Origin: Saccharum officinarum
Taxonomy: Eukaryota > Streptophyta > Magnoliopsida > Poales > Poaceae
Direction: 5' to 3'
Length of the DNA stretch: 64,000 nt
NCBI GenBank assembly: GCA_020631735.1
Contig: CM036160.1
Span: forward strand, 3,952,407 to 4,016,406
Shown here one piece after another: positions 33,997 through 47,126 of this stretch (the first letter of the stretch is position 1; every line of letters begins with the position of its first letter). The notes beneath the pieces are model-generated. The model worked only from the letters and a program-made list of their open reading frames with translations, made no database searches and was not told where the DNA came from. The translations under genes and the position numbers were made by a program.

Positions 33997-35463
33997 TTTA
34001 CCTAGGCGTGGATCTTGTCAGGGCTAGAAACCGATTAGAAAAGAAAAGATAGACTAGATCCGTTCGGATCTAGACAGAGAACGAAGAACCGCGTGGGGAA
34101 GATGAACGGTTTTTAAATCGGAAGAAGTAGAAACCCTAATCCTAGCAAAGAATAGAGAGAAATGGGAGGGGTACCCATAACCCTAACCCTAACAGAAGGG
34201 AAAAGAAATGGACGGCAGTCCGGGGGAAGTCTTACCAGGGCCTCCCCGCCGCCGTCATTATCGCCTCACGCGGGATGGAGTACCCACTGTCGGCTAGCTG
34301 ACGCGTGGGAAGAGAATCAAGATAACAGCAAAGAAGAGAACGGAGCTAGATCCGATTCGGATCAAAAGAAAAGAAATACAAAGGGTTCATCGAACCCTAA
34401 ACCCTAATCGGGTGAAGAAACGGGGAGAGAAGGAGTTTTCGATTTCGAAAAGTATCCAAACCGTAACCCTAGAATCCCCAAACCCTAACCCTAATTCCAA
34501 TCCCCGTCCCCAAATCGGATCAGATCCGAGTAGAAAAGGAGAAATACAGAAGGGGAAAAGGGGAAGAGGGAAACCCAGAGGGACTACCTCGCCGTTGTGC
34601 AGAACGGCGCGTAGGGAAAAGAGGGTCGGGACAGGGGCTCTGCTTGTCGGGCTCCGGCCAAAGGGGTGCCACGGCTAGGCCACTCGACGGCGGCGCGCTC
34701 ACCCGTTGGGGAACGCGCACACCGGCGAGGGGACCGGCGACGGCGTCGTTGCACCATTGCTTCGCCTACTCCTCACTCGGTGGCTGGCTCCTGCTGCGCT
34801 GCAAAGAGAAAGTGGAGTGAGGCGAAGAGAGAGAGAGGACCAAGGAGAATGAGGTTAGGGTTTCCTCGGGGGCGCGCGGCGTTGGCGTTTTATCCGACCG
34901 AAAATGGTGCTCGATCGTCGGATTTAGATTGACGGCGAGCGTTGCTCCGGGCCGAATAGAGCCCAGGTGGGCAAGAGGAATCCCGGCCTAGGCCCAGGTT
35001 GCGGCCTGGGTGCGGGGGAGGCGCTGCGAGCGCTACGCGCTGCTGCTGCTTGTGGGCCGCGCGCACTGCTACTGCTGAGCTCCGGGCTACACAGTGCTGG
35101 ACCGAGCCAGAATGCACAGTGATGATTAAGAATTGTTTTATTATTTTTCTAAAGCAAATTTTGATGATTTCATTCAAAGAATGATTTAAAATCTCTGATA
35201 ATTTTGCACCGTGTTAGAATTTTAAGAGAATAGAAAAGTACAGTAAAATGCTTCTGAAAAGTAGATAAAGAAATTTTGTCAAGTTTCCGCTGCAAAGAAA
35301 AAGTTTGTTGTCTTCTCATTAAATCCGAACCAACGAGAGGATTTAATTTGAAGAGCAATTATAGTTATTCAGTAAATAATGAAAAGTTGATCCTCCAGTT
35401 AAAATTGGAATAAAAAAATTAATTAATTAATTGGAGGAATAGTCGGTTTATAGTTAAGATAAA

Positions 35464-35591
35464 TTATAATATTGTTATTTTCTGACCAACGTTGATGATA
35501 ACAATATTATAAGTTTATTTAAGAGTTTAAGTTTAAAGAAAATTATGATATTGTTATTTTCTGACCAACGTTGATGATAACAATATTATAA
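35464..35591. repeat. two copies of a hairpin-forming 48-50-bp unit
   Basis: Units at 35464-35511 and 35542-35591 each have arms of the TATAATATTGTTAT / ATAACAATATTATA type around a CTGACCAACGTTGATG loop. Looser relatives (TCTGCCCAACGATGAT) follow near 35830 and 35880. Confidence 0.75.
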
Positions 35592-36205
35592 TTCTACGAG
35601 TTTTATGTTTAAAGTTTAAATCTCTGATAAATTTTGCATCAAAGTGACCAATTTTCAGAGAATGGATAAGAAACAAGACATGCTCCAGATCAAGCAAAAT
35701 GTAATGTATTTTCATGTTTCCGCTGCAATAGTGATGATGATCTTCAAAATTAAATTTGAACCAACGGGAGAATTTAATTTTGAAGAGAGTTATAAGATAA
35801 TAGAGTTTTCATATGTTAATTTCATTTCTGCCCAACAGTGATGTGGAATTAATGTAGAAGAATATTGTTTTATTCTATTTCTGCCCAACGATGATATATA
35901 ATAGAACATAAAGTTTTAAAAGGTTAATGAGCATTATTGTTGATTATTGATTAATGTTTTGAGACAAAGAACTTCATGCCTTTATTCTTGAAGGGTGAAA
36001 AGAAAATAAGCTGGGTACTTGTGACTCAGAATATGAAAAGTGTAATTTTCTTCAGAAAGAAGACCATTATGTAAGGGACTACGGTCTCTTTAAAGAATGG
36101 CTTCAAAAGAAAAAAAAAATCTAGGATATTGATCTAAGAAAAGATATAGAACAATAAGAGTTTAGTTTAAGAGTTTATTTTAAAATATGCCTTTTATGTA
36201 CTCTT

Positions 36206-36342
<137 letters not shown>

Positions 36343-37489
36343 GTTTTTAGTTTTTATCATCATGATATGAAATGTAATAAGTGACATGCATGTTTAATTT
36401 GACCAACGTCGGATTAAGCATGTGTGTTAAAGAGTATTTGGATTTATTTCTAAATTTGATGATTGAATATGAGCCAATATTGACATTTATGTCCCTTCAA
36501 GAAAATTATCTCGCATGGCGGGAAAAAGTTTGTGATAGTACCCATATGATAGAAAAAGTTTGAGAAAATACCCGCATGGCGGGGTGAAGATGACATAGTA
36601 CTTGTATTAATTAATCCTGCATGGCGGGAGAAGTTTGACATAGTACTTATCCTGCACGGCAGGAGAAAGTTGTGATGACTCATGTGCTTGACAGTGCTCT
36701 TCTATTGTGTCATAGTAATTAAGCACTCAATGAGTTTAAGGAGAACATAAAGTTATAGACGAACCTCGAGATAAGAATGACATGCAAGTGTGACTTGCGA
36801 AAGTATTAATGATAAAAGAATCTGTTGAGTTTTTGAAGTGAAATGAGAAAAAAGTACTCTCATACGAATTAAGAAATAATTTCATTTGCATGATGTAATC
36901 ATGTGGGTGAAGTAAGTAATCAAAGTTTCCTCATTCACAAGAGTTTTGAATAGTTTTTTGAAATTGTGGTAGAAAAGTTTGTACCACATTTCGAGGGGGA
37001 GAAATATGAGATCAATTAAGAAAGATACTTCCCCATACTTCAGATAATGTGATGCATACTATGCATTGAAGGCAAGAGTGATCTATAAAAGATGAATGTG
37101 ATCTATAAAAGATGAATGTGATCGTCGGGGGAGTAAGATGGTCATAATAATGATACCCCAAAGTAAAGAAATAGCTAAATTCATGGACCTTTTACAGTTC
37201 CAATATAAAGATAGCATAGTCGGTCAGTATTATACTGGACGCTTTCAGAGTTATTAAGACGGTGCTAAACGCGTCATATGAGTTTTAGCAGATTAAACCC
37301 AAAATAAGAAAGTTTAAAGATAGGACAATCTGGGGGAGCATGGTATAAAGAGACCTAACTCCACAAGGAGGATGAATAATATAAACAAGGATCTTGTTAC
37401 ATAGGACCTTGTAGAATCAATTGTCTTTTGGCAATAAAGATCAAGAAATGCTAGTAGCTAAGGCTCTAGAAAGTCTTAAAGAATAAGAA

Positions 37490-39000
37490 AATCAGATATT
37501 TCTGATGACTATAAAGTCTATGTTAGTGAAATTCAAACGGAGGGTAATCTCACCTCATTTGAAGAAGCCATGAGAGACGATCACTCATCTAAGTGGCAAG
37601 AAGCAAAGAAAGATAAAATGAAATTGATGATACCAATAATATTTTAGGATTCAGAATAAATTCCTAAGGAGCCAAAACAGTAGGCTATAATGGGTCTACA
37701 AGACAAAATATGACTCCAAAGGGAATATGTAAAGATGTAGAGCGCGACTTGAATCAAAAGTTTTGCGCAAAACGAATGAATAGATTACAATGAGTGCTAG
37801 TGGCACATTATGATCTGAGTTACATCAGATGAAAGTAAAGACGGTATTTCCCAAACGGGATTTGTATGAAAATAATTATGTGGCACAACCTAGAGGTTTT
37901 GTCATAGAAAGAAAAGAACGTAAGGGATGCCACTTGTAGGAATCTCTTATGGACTAGAGTAAATCTCTAGACAATGGCATTTAAAGTTGAAGAGTCAATT
38001 GAAAATTTTAGGTTAAAGAGAATGAGAGGACAATTGCATTTGTACAAAGTTATAGAATGGAAAATTTATTTTCTAATCCTGTATATGTGGATGACATCTT
38101 ACTTGTTAGTAGTGATGTTAATCTACTGCATGAGAAGAAGACGCTCTTGTCCTCAAGGTTCAATAAGAAAGTTCTCGGTGAAATGTCTCTTGTTATAAGA
38201 ATTGAAACTCACCGAGATAGAAGAAAAGGGGTATTAGAAATATCGCATAGGCATGCTAAGAAAAGTTTCTAAAGAAATAAAGTACCTATGCGGGCAAACA
38301 TACGCCTGTTCCTATGGTCAAGGGTAATATTTTTAAGAACTTTATGTTCCAAGAAGCAATGTGAGATTGTTATAGAAGGACGTCCTATATGCTTCAGCTG
38401 TTGGAAGCTTAATGAGTACACAGATAAGATATTACCCTGACATAGTTCATATATCCGGGTTATTTTGGCAAAAGTCCAGTCCAGATATAGATCACTAGAA
38501 TGGAGTTAAGAATGTCGGCCTCATGCTAAGAAAGAAAGAACAAGTACTCTCAAGTAGTTGTGGGTACAAATGTTAAATTTGGCGAGATGTTTAGTGAAAC
38601 CCACATAGTAGCTAACACTCGCAGTTGGAGTTTTATTGTGGAAAAGTTCCAAAGAAATAGTTTTAGCATCGTCAGTGATGCAAGATTATAGTATAGCATG
38701 ATATAAGGCTGCGGGACAGGCAAAATGATTAAGGAACTTATACCCGGAATTGATAATGGTTGTTTACAGGAATAACCATTTAGTAGTTTGCTCCTAAGAC
38801 AACGGGTCAAGTGTACTGCCAAACACATTGACATTAAAGTTATACGTTGCAAAGGAGAAAGTCCGGAATCATACTAAAAGGTATTGAACATATAAGTAAC
38901 AAGAAAGTACTTGTGGATCCGCTTATTAAAGGCTTACCATCCAGTGTGTTCAGAGAACACACAGTCGACATGGGTTTATGGTATAACATATGATTTTCGG
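37490..39000 (+). pseudogene. copia pol remnant (reverse transcriptase, RNase H)
   Basis: Scattered matches in changing frames: SFEEAMRDDHSSKWQEA near 37560, the YVDDILLVSSDVNLL catalytic block of copia RT at about 38077-38125, HRDRRKGVLEIS near 38210, and DPLIKGLPSSVFREHTVDM near 38915. Many frameshifts and stops separate them. No integrase core could be read. Confidence 0.8.
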
Positions 39001-39178
39001 ACAATAAAGGGCCCAAAGTTAAAGAATCTGTTTCAGATCAGAGATGTGTATTGTAGCTGTTAAATCTATCGGCGACTGACCGTGACGATGAGGCATGCTC
39101 TATACACTGATTTGTGATGGAACAAATAAAAGTGAAAGCAATTAAAGTCAAAGTTTAAAGTTAAATGATAAGTTGAGA

Positions 39179-39191
39179 TCAAGGGGGAGAA
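39179..39191 (+). other. polypurine tract of the copia element
   Basis: CAAGGGGGAGAA directly before the 3' LTR. Confidence 0.8.
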
Positions 39192-39656
39192 TGTTAGAAT
39201 AGATCTCAACCGAATTGGCCTAACGGCCAACTCGGACCCTTTGACCGCGTCCTGATCGGGGATGCTTAACCGACTCCTAGTCGGTGGGCCCCTGTCGCGC
39301 AGCCCTATAAAGAGGAGGTGGGGGCCAGGGGCACATGACACGAGGTTCACTACCACTGCCGCCACCCACCGTCCTAACCCTAGCTGATCGAGAGGGGAGT
39401 GCTGTAAGCGACGGGAAGCCGCCACTAGACTTCACCGCGCCACTACCTCCACCACCGCCGGTCTCCACCGCTACTCCGACCGTCGCTGCCATGCGCAGAT
39501 CTTCATCGATGAACCAGCAAAGGTAGAGAGCTCCTCCGATGGTCAGATGCTCTCTCTCTGTCTCCTACTCCCGAAGGAAGCTCCAGCTCTATTTGATTCA
39601 ACTGATAAAGAAATCACCCACTGGATCCGGACCTAGATAATCTAAAGAACCTAACA
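39192..39656 (+). repeat. 3' LTR of the copia element
   Basis: 465 bases matching 33510-33979 with about 5 percent differences and a missing CTCT unit near 39555. It is followed by GACCG at 39657-39661. Confidence 0.92.
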
Positions 39657-39882
39657 GACCGAGCTCCTCCAGCAGCTCAACAGACTTCTTCCTGCATGTG
39701 GCATCTCCGGTGACGACCTCTGCACCGGCATGGTGGCTCTCGATGGCCTGGGATGCCATGGTTTACAAATTGAGCTGTGAGGAGCGGCAAGAAAGACACT
39801 GTAGTTGTAAATTGTAGCTGGCTGCTCTTGAGAGTGATGATGTGTTTGTGTGATGGGAAATGGGGCACCAGCACATATATAG

Positions 39883-40575
39883 GCAGGCAGCTTGTACAGA
39901 CTGAGAAGCAGTGCAAGGCAACGTACATGCAGTCTTGTTTGACTTGGTTATTGACATAGGACGTTGAACTTGACGAGGACCATTGTGGTGTGCTTTCAGG
40001 TCCGGCCGGCGTGCTGAACTACGAACTTGACCGTTTCTCTATGTATGTAGCTACTTGTAAATTAGTTTAAACTCTATACGAGTAACTAAGTTGGTACCTC
40101 ACATATTTTTACGCCGTTTGATTTCACTCAATAAATTGTTAGTGTTTTTTCAACCATTATTACTTTTTATTTAATTTTAGCCTTGTGTCGGTTTAACTGA
40201 AAACAGGGTCCAAATCACTAATCTAAACTCCCAATCAGTGTTCGTTGACTATAATATATTTAAATTTCTCATATTATAATGACTGATTGACTGTATTTAA
40301 ATATCGCCTGTTAACTTAGCGGTATAAGTAAATTTTGCTAACTTTTTCTAGACATTTATTTTAGCCATCCTCTGACTCCTCATTCTCTTACCTTGTCGTA
40401 TAAAAAAAATCAAAAATCAATTCATAAACATCAAACTACAGTATAATGATGTTACAGCATCGACATCGAAGGAAAAATACTAAAATTAACACTTCCATTC
40501 TCAACAGGGATAATACTAAAATTAATACTTAGAGGTATTTTTTATGAGTAAATACTTAAAATATTTAATAATACA
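39883..40575 (-). repeat. duplicated DUF538 upstream block (partner 11887-12597)
   Basis: Promoter-distal flank of DUF538 copy B. It joins the TATA region directly, without the MITE. The match ends at TTTAATAATAC, after which AAGCTAATATG replaces repeat R1. Confidence 0.75.
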
Positions 40576-41517
40576 AGCTAATATGTCGTCTGTAAGTAGC
40601 TATAGAATGTTGGGCATGTTTGCGTGGTTACCATAGCTATTTATTGGGCTTGGCAAAACCTTATTTCAATTAAATCAAACAAATTTCAAGAGCCACAATA
40701 AATGTTAGGTGCAATAAAGAAATAATTTCACTTCAGAAATTGACTAGAGATTGACTCATCTTGAATTGACATCCACCTATCGAGACATGGGGAGCCGCAA
40801 CGTGCATTGCCTCAGGCTTTGCTGACCAACACACCATATGAATGGTGCAGCGTAGGGGTTCTGTAGCCTCAAACTATTACTGATGCCATGGGTTTACATT
40901 TTCCATCCGTAACTAGCACCACGTTGGAGGAGCATAAGATTTACCTCTGCAGGGCCTCGGGCCAGCCTCAGCCTCATGCTGTGAGGGACCACTATTGTGG
41001 GTTCGTAACCACGGCAAGCATCGTGGTTGTTTGTCGGAAGTCGATGTGTGGGTCTCGAGTGGCTCGGGCACTCAAAAACACAAGAGAGACACGACGATCT
41101 ATCTAGGTTCAGGCTTATGAATCCTACGTCCAGCAGTGATGTGTTCTTCGTGTTAAGGAGCACCCAAATCGGGGGTTACAACGGATTGGAACAGATTGAG
41201 AGTTTAGCGAGGGATCGTTCGGTGCTATCCTATGGCTCGTCAGAGTTCTTCTTCCGTAGCAAGTAAGGAACCAACCTCCTCTAGCTGAGTTGCTGAGGAA
41301 GGAACTCCCCTTTTGTTTAACAAAATCCCTTTAGGGGCTTTCCCTCCAGTTTCATAAAAAAATGATAGGCTGGCCATCAAAACCTGTTGCCAACCATAAA
41401 TCTAATAATAACAGTTTCAGACTGACAAGATGCTCCAACAAAATGTAGAAACACCCTAGCTAAAGGCCAGCAGACTAAGACTAATACCAGTTCAGTGATA
41501 GGAGTACCATCAATTTG
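40576..41517. other. spacer with degenerate repeat-like sequence
   Basis: A remnant of a DUF538 3' flank (TTTGCTGACCAACACACCAT) sits near 40818. From 40890 to 41340 the text (GATCTATCTAGGTTCAGG, TCCCTTTAGGGGCTTTCCC) resembles retroelement untranslated DNA but has no ends. From 41370 it is the 3' flank of F-box copy 3. No gene is called. Confidence 0.4.
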
Positions 41518-43459
41518 TCATGCATTATTAGAAGCGACCGTGCTTGGCCCGTTTTCGATGGAGGCTGTTCTTAATGCTGCATAAATACACAAATCATGTA
41601 CACTTGATGAGGAACAAGTAAAACCAAACAGAGGGACCAACAAATTTCTTTAAAAAAAAAAGCTGGCCGTAATATATACAAGTCCAACATTTAACAACCA
41701 GGCAGCCTAATAGATAAACAAGTTTCTTGGAAGATCAAGCCAATTTTACAAATGATCCATAAAAAAGAAAATGTAGCACAACTTTATGTTATATATATTG
41801 CAATATTCTACTCTCAAAAACTCACTATTCTTGAACCAATATATCATTGTCCATACTTCCTTTTATGACGGTGTCCAGTATGCCAGGCGCCGACATACTA
41901 GTGGCTGAGGTGGCGCCTGTCATTAGGGGGCTAATGGCCCGAATTATCTCCTTAATTTGTATTTCCTATTTTTATTCCTTGAATTTAGGATCTCATGGTT
42001 GGTTGTTTAGGAAGGGATAAATATCCCAAAAACTAATGAATTGAATTAAGTAGAGCAACAGATTTGTTGCTGGGCTTCGCCTCTGCTCTCTCGCTCTCGT
42101 GTTTGCACCACGGCACCGTGATCACCACAGCGCCCACTCGCCATTGTCTGCCAAGACCTCGCCTTCCATCCTTCCACCCCTATATTCTACGCAGCAAGCT
42201 ACTTCAGAAAGTAGGGTAGCGGAACCTACCACTTCCATGCAAAGCTACTAACTTAGTGAAATTAGTACCAGCGCAAAACTAAAGAAAGTAAAACTTTACA
42301 GAATTCAAGATGACCCGGGACATATGAGGCAATTACCTGGAGTGAAGAAACTCATGTAGGGAATAATATTTACGGTGTGGCCATCAGCATCAGATACCTT
42401 TGTCACTCGGCCGGACTTGATATCAATAGCCAAGATTCCAGCATCACCAGCTCCTATGACAAAAACACTGACAGCATCCGCAGCAGCAAGGATGTAAGGT
42501 GAGGATGAGAGCCCAGAAACAGGGACGAAACTCTTGAGTTCAACAATTTTATGTTGTGTCCATGTCCATCCACCACCCAGAGTCGTAGCAGACTCCTTCA
42601 ACCTCAACCATGTGCAGAGAGTGAAATCATGCATCATAGCAAATCCCAATCCGCCACCATTCTCCACTGACATGAGCACAACGGCGGATGTTTTCATTAT
42701 CGGGGGTAGCCTGATGACCAACAGTTCTTTTTTGGCCAAACTGTACTCTAGGATTCCATTGTTCTGGTCTCCAAGGAAGTAGAGCGCATTCTCGACAAGA
42801 GCACTGTAAGTGCAACGTTGCTTAACATACCCATGTTGGTCAGTATAGGCTGTGTGGCTCCACTTATCGGCCTCCGACGAGTAGACGTAAGCGTGAGTGA
42901 ACCTCTTGAACAAGGTCCTGCCCACCAAGACCACAGTGTAGGGGCCACCAGAGGGGCACTCCATGTGGTCGCAGCCTGGCACTACGCAGAGCAACGCGGC
43001 ATTCCAATAGACACAGGGAGAGCAAAGGAACTGCAGCATGGGAAGCTTGCGCACCTCACCGGTGGCCGGAGTCCAGACGGTGAGCTCCCTCATTTTAGGG
43101 TTAGACCAGGCTGGGTTGTAGTAGAATAGGATGCGGCCATGCCGAGCATCGAGGAGACACCATCTGCAGTAGCTGGTGTCGGAGGGGCAGAAGGAGGAGG
43201 TGGGGATGAATCGTGTCGTGGTGGTGGCGGCATCAGGTGAACGGTGGCAGATGATGAGCCCGAGCATGTGGGGCGTGCGGTGGAACTGGTGGAATCGATG
43301 CCGGAAGCCGGGATCTGCGACGAGGCGGCACTAGCGCTTGCAGACGAGGGCAGCACGGACGAGGAGCACAGGTTTGTCCGGTGGGAGGCGGAGGAGGATC
43401 TCTTCCATGAGCTCGTCCATCAGTGCTGGCGGCCGTCGTAGCGGCGGTGGCGCGGCCAT
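41518..43459 (-). pseudogene. F-box gene copy 3, one in-frame stop
   Basis: Exon 1 is 42337-43459 and the last exon 41518-41576, with GT-AG borders and matching phase; the predicted length is 393 residues. The F-box is at the N terminus (LMDELMEEILLRLPPDK, LVCKR). A single TAG at 43331-43333 stands where copy 2 has TGG (CKRWCRL). Everything after it is open: MLGLIICHRS, GCDHMECPSGGPYTVVL, GGGWTWTQHKIVE, SSPYILAAADAVSVFVI. The stop truncates the protein at residue 42 within the F-box. Reinitiation at 43267 would give a 309-residue product without an F-box. A 376-bp insertion lies in the intron. Probably a young pseudogene. Confidence 0.85.
41861..42236. mobile_element. 376-bp insertion in the F-box copy 3 intron
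   Basis: The intron of copy 2 runs CATACTTCC directly into ATGAATGCTAC. Copy 3 instead has this extra block flanked by ACTTCC on both sides (41855-41860 and 42231-42236). It has no inverted ends and no poly(A). TTGCACCACGGCACCGTGAT and a pyrimidine-rich stretch suggest an LTR or TRIM fragment, but its class is undetermined. Confidence 0.65.
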
Positions 43460-43928
43460 GCTGTGCTGCTCGATGGGCGCCTGGGCGATGGTTTGGTCAG
43501 GGCTCGGTGCGAGTGCGAGTGCGAGATCGGGGAGACGGCTTATTGTCCAGTTCAACCAGGTGGAAGTTCGGCTCTGCCAAGTGGGGTCCAGGCTAATCCA
43601 GCATACAAACGCTTTGCAATTCCATATGAGATCATGTGTCTGTTTGCAAATTAGTCGAAATCCACAACACTTCAAGAGTCCAACGTAAAGCAACTCGGAA
43701 GATACACCGATCATGTGTTTGTTTGCAAAACAAAAGCTAATATATATGAATTTACAAAAAAAATGATAATATGAATTTATTACAAAACAAAAGATACTAT
43801 GAATATGCAGGCAGAGCATGCATCAGCTCCACAGAGCACCGTCTATGATCCTTGGTCGTCTTCTTCGATGTCTGCTCGCGGCAGAGCACTGTCTTGCTCG
43901 CGGCATCTACAAAACAAAAGATGTCTGC

Positions 43929-44040
43929 TCGAGAGCAAATCTCCTCCAGAGCCTCCACAGACTTGTTTTTGAAGATGGCATCTCCACTGACGAGTGACGA
44001 CCTCTGCACCTACAGCTGTCCGATTCAGTTTCATGGATGC
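43929..44040 (-). pseudogene. DUF538 copy C, N-terminal remnant
   Basis: On the minus strand GAEVVT is followed, after a frame change, by SGDAIFKNKSVEALEEIC, matching GAEVVTGDAACRKKSVELLEEL of copy A. It lies about 470 bases upstream of F-box copy 3 on the same strand, reproducing the F-box/DUF538 order at 9.2-11.5 kb. The rest of the gene is missing here. A matching C-terminal half occurs far away at 56353-56526. Confidence 0.65.
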
Positions 44041-44324
44041 CCATAATTCAGAGCTTTTGTTCTTGTCAGCAGCTATGAGCCTGATTAGTGTCTCTGACTG
44101 TAGCACATCCAAGAACCTAGAAACTACAGCTCCAAAAGATAACTTTGAAATTTCTGGCTGACTTGTAGCATGCCAACAAATTTCAACTCCCTTTTGACAT
44201 AATACAGCACAGAGAAGTCTGAAAATTTTCATTTGATTTCGGAGGATCCAAGGCACAGTTGGTCATATCTGGCTTCCCAACTAGCTATATATAAACTGTT
44301 GACTGCGTCATGGTGTGCTGACCT

Positions 44325-47126
44325 GTGTCCTTTGCACTAGACAGCTACCTGAAACATCTCTTTGATGTTACTATGAAGGCAATGATGGAGGACCCCGACC
44401 CCGACCCGCTCCTCCCCTTTCTCGCCCCTGCCGCTCCTACACCAATCCCACCCAGATCCGCCCCATCCACAGCATCACCCCTCCTTCAACCACCAGATCC
44501 GAGACCCTCGTCGCCGGATCTACTCGTCGATGTGCCGCACGTGAAAGCTCACCCAGGGACCAAGGAGATCGAAGCAGTTGAAGACTGGGTCCATGGTGGG
44601 GAGAAGTCACCGGCACCTCCACCACAGTCGCTGCCAGCTACGTCAGTGCCAGTACCTCTATAGTCGCCATCTGTCCAAGCTTTCCCTCAACCAGCAAGCC
44701 CAACCCTGATTGATATAGAGCTGCAGGAGAAGGGGTGGGCGCTGCTCCCAGATTTGGCGAGAGACTTAAACAAGCTCAGCAAGCTGCAAGCAAGCATGGA
44801 AGGGAGTGAAAGCGGATCCGTCATCAATCCTTCAGATCCACCGGAGATTTCTCACAAGAAGGCAGCCAGTCAAGCGTCACAATCAAGGGGAGTAGTGCTC
44901 GCTCACAAAGATGATACGGTCAATGAGGCTACTCTCCTCAACTCCAGGATTCCAGCAAGCCATAAGGGGAAACAAATTCAAGAGGATGCTGGCATTCATG
45001 GAGACCAGAGGCCACACAACTTTTCAGAGCCTTGGCCCTCCTCCTCAAGCACGCCGCATACGACGGCCTCTGCCCCTCTGCATGGAGCTTCAAGCTCCTG
45101 CCAGAAGGAGCATCAATGGAGCCCTGCCATTAGCGAAGAGGGATTCGAGCCGGCCAGAACATCTCACAGACATAGAGAGATAGACACAATGGCGAAGGCA
45201 ATTCAATCCTCCAACCCACCAGGATTCAAATCAATGGGCTTTGAGTTCTTCAGGAAGAAGATGGAGGGGAGGTCCTTTAACTGCTTTTCCATGAAACACA
45301 TTGGTCGTCTCTGCCATTCACCGCACAGATGCTGGAAATGCTTCCGTTCTGGGCATAGGGCCAACGAATGCAGCTCCGAGGTCTCAACCCCTCACAATAA
45401 AGCTAGGACACTCCAGCATCACAAAGCATCCATCCACAACCCCAACACCACCCCACCACCTTCGGAGAGAGACCACCGCTCCTACGCGGAAGTGGTCCGC
45501 AGCCCAGAGTCCATGGAAGCGAGGTACCCCGGCCACCCGCGTGCCAGACCGGCACGTGGCTTCTACGCTGTGACAGCAACTGGAGCCATCAAGCGCCGCC
45601 GCGACAACCTCATCAACAGGGCTGCCATCGGCTAGCTCGACACCGACAGCCATGACACCGAGACCTATCACCTCAGCGATGCCCTCCTCAGCAAGCTTCA
45701 TCTGCATCACGGCGAGTTCCAGGTAGTCAAGCATTATCCTGAGCAGTTTCTTGTCATCTTCTCAGAGCTGGAGATCAGGCAGCGTCTGCTGGACTGCGGG
45801 GGCCTCTTCAACAGGGGCCGCGACTTCCACTTCGCACCATGGACTGAGCGCCTCCATGCCACCAACACCAACTAGGAGTTCCACGTCAAGGTGCGCATCG
45901 AGGGCATGCTCGTCCATAGCTGGGCGGAGGACATGGCGGCCCATGCGCTGGGGAGGAGCTATGCGGTGCACTACCTAGAAGAGAAGACACGCCGCCACGA
46001 GCATACCAGGACCTTCGACTTGTGGGCGTGGTGCTGTGACCCCTGCGACATCCCCACTAAAGTCATGCTCATGGTCACCAAGCTAGACAGAGAGCTGCCG
46101 CCGATGTCCATCCCTCTCCTCCTAGCGCCACCAGGACACGACGCACCCGTCGACCTCAAACGCGCCCAGGTCATCCTCCTGCGCAACCACCTGGAGATCG
46201 TGGAGGACCTCACCTTCCTGCAGGATCATGGCAAGACTGGCGGTCCCATGAACCGCCTGCCACGCTGCGAGCTAGTCTGGTCCTACGGGGCGCCGTACAC
46301 GGTGGGTGAATGCCTCCCTAGCAGGCGGGGACATGATCGTGGAAGGGACATGGGACATCACCGCCGTCGGGACGACGACGACTACGACCCCAACCGCCAC
46401 CACCAGGGCACTCACCGTCATCGCAGCGTCTCCAGCTGGGTAAGGAACCCGTGCTGCAGGAGTGGAGTGGAGGACTACATCAGCTCCACCAGGTGGCGTG
46501 GGGGCCAAAGCAGAGTCAGCCCCCTGAGCTTCACAAGGCGCCAGCTCAGGTCTGGAAGGTGAAGGAGGCAAAGAAACATTGCATACACAATTGCAACTGA
46601 GCTCAAGCCACCCAAGCGCACCCTGCCTGATGACATCATCATGCTCATCAAGGGTAATTCCCAGAATCAACCCATGCCATTATCTGTTCACTCTTTTGAT
46701 GACATTCTAGAAGGGGAAACTTTCTTATCATCTGATCATGCAACACATGCAGCTGTGGAAGCTAGCAATGAGCACAACAGTGGCATGAGCATGGAGCTCG
46801 TGGAGAACAACAGAGCCGGGACCAAGAGGGTGCAGCAGGCGCTGACCGAGACCCTCAAGCTGATGGAGATGATGATGGCTTCACCTAGTGACGAGCTGGT
46901 GAGTCAACACAGTCCACAACAGTTTACTGCAGTAGAGGGACAGAGTAACACTTCGATAACAAACAGTGTTGTCCCATCACCACCCAGCATTTGCATTTCT
47001 CAGTTGGTTGTGGTTGAGGGGGTGCCAGTAGGGCAGAACGCCGAAGCTCAACTCAGAAAAAAGAAGAAAAACAAAACCACTAACAACTCCAACCGCCACA
47101 TTGCACCGCCAAACCTGGATGACTAA
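44325..47126 (+). pseudogene. LINE ORF1-type protein (DUF4283/zinc knuckle), four stops
   Basis: One frame of about 930 codons without a frameshift, broken by TAG at 44661-44663, 45633-45635 and 45873-45875 and TGA at 46560-46562. It carries a Cys-rich block with a CCHC knuckle (CWKCFRSGHRANEC near 45330), a Pro/Ser-rich linker with RSYAEVVRSPES, and a DUF4283-like region (LDCGGLFNRGRDFHFAPW, MLVHSWAEDMAAHALG). A charged C-terminal segment ends KKKKNKTTNNSN. The order knuckle then DUF4283-like is typical of plant L1-type ORF1 relatives. No endonuclease or RT follows, so it is an ORF1-only remnant. The frame has no ATG near its left limit, so the start is uncertain. Confidence 0.65.

Noticed and set aside
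34165..34500. CCCTAACCCTAA runs as interstitial telomere repeats
   Set aside because: Only two or three units with changes, inside the copia leader; too short to be telomeric.
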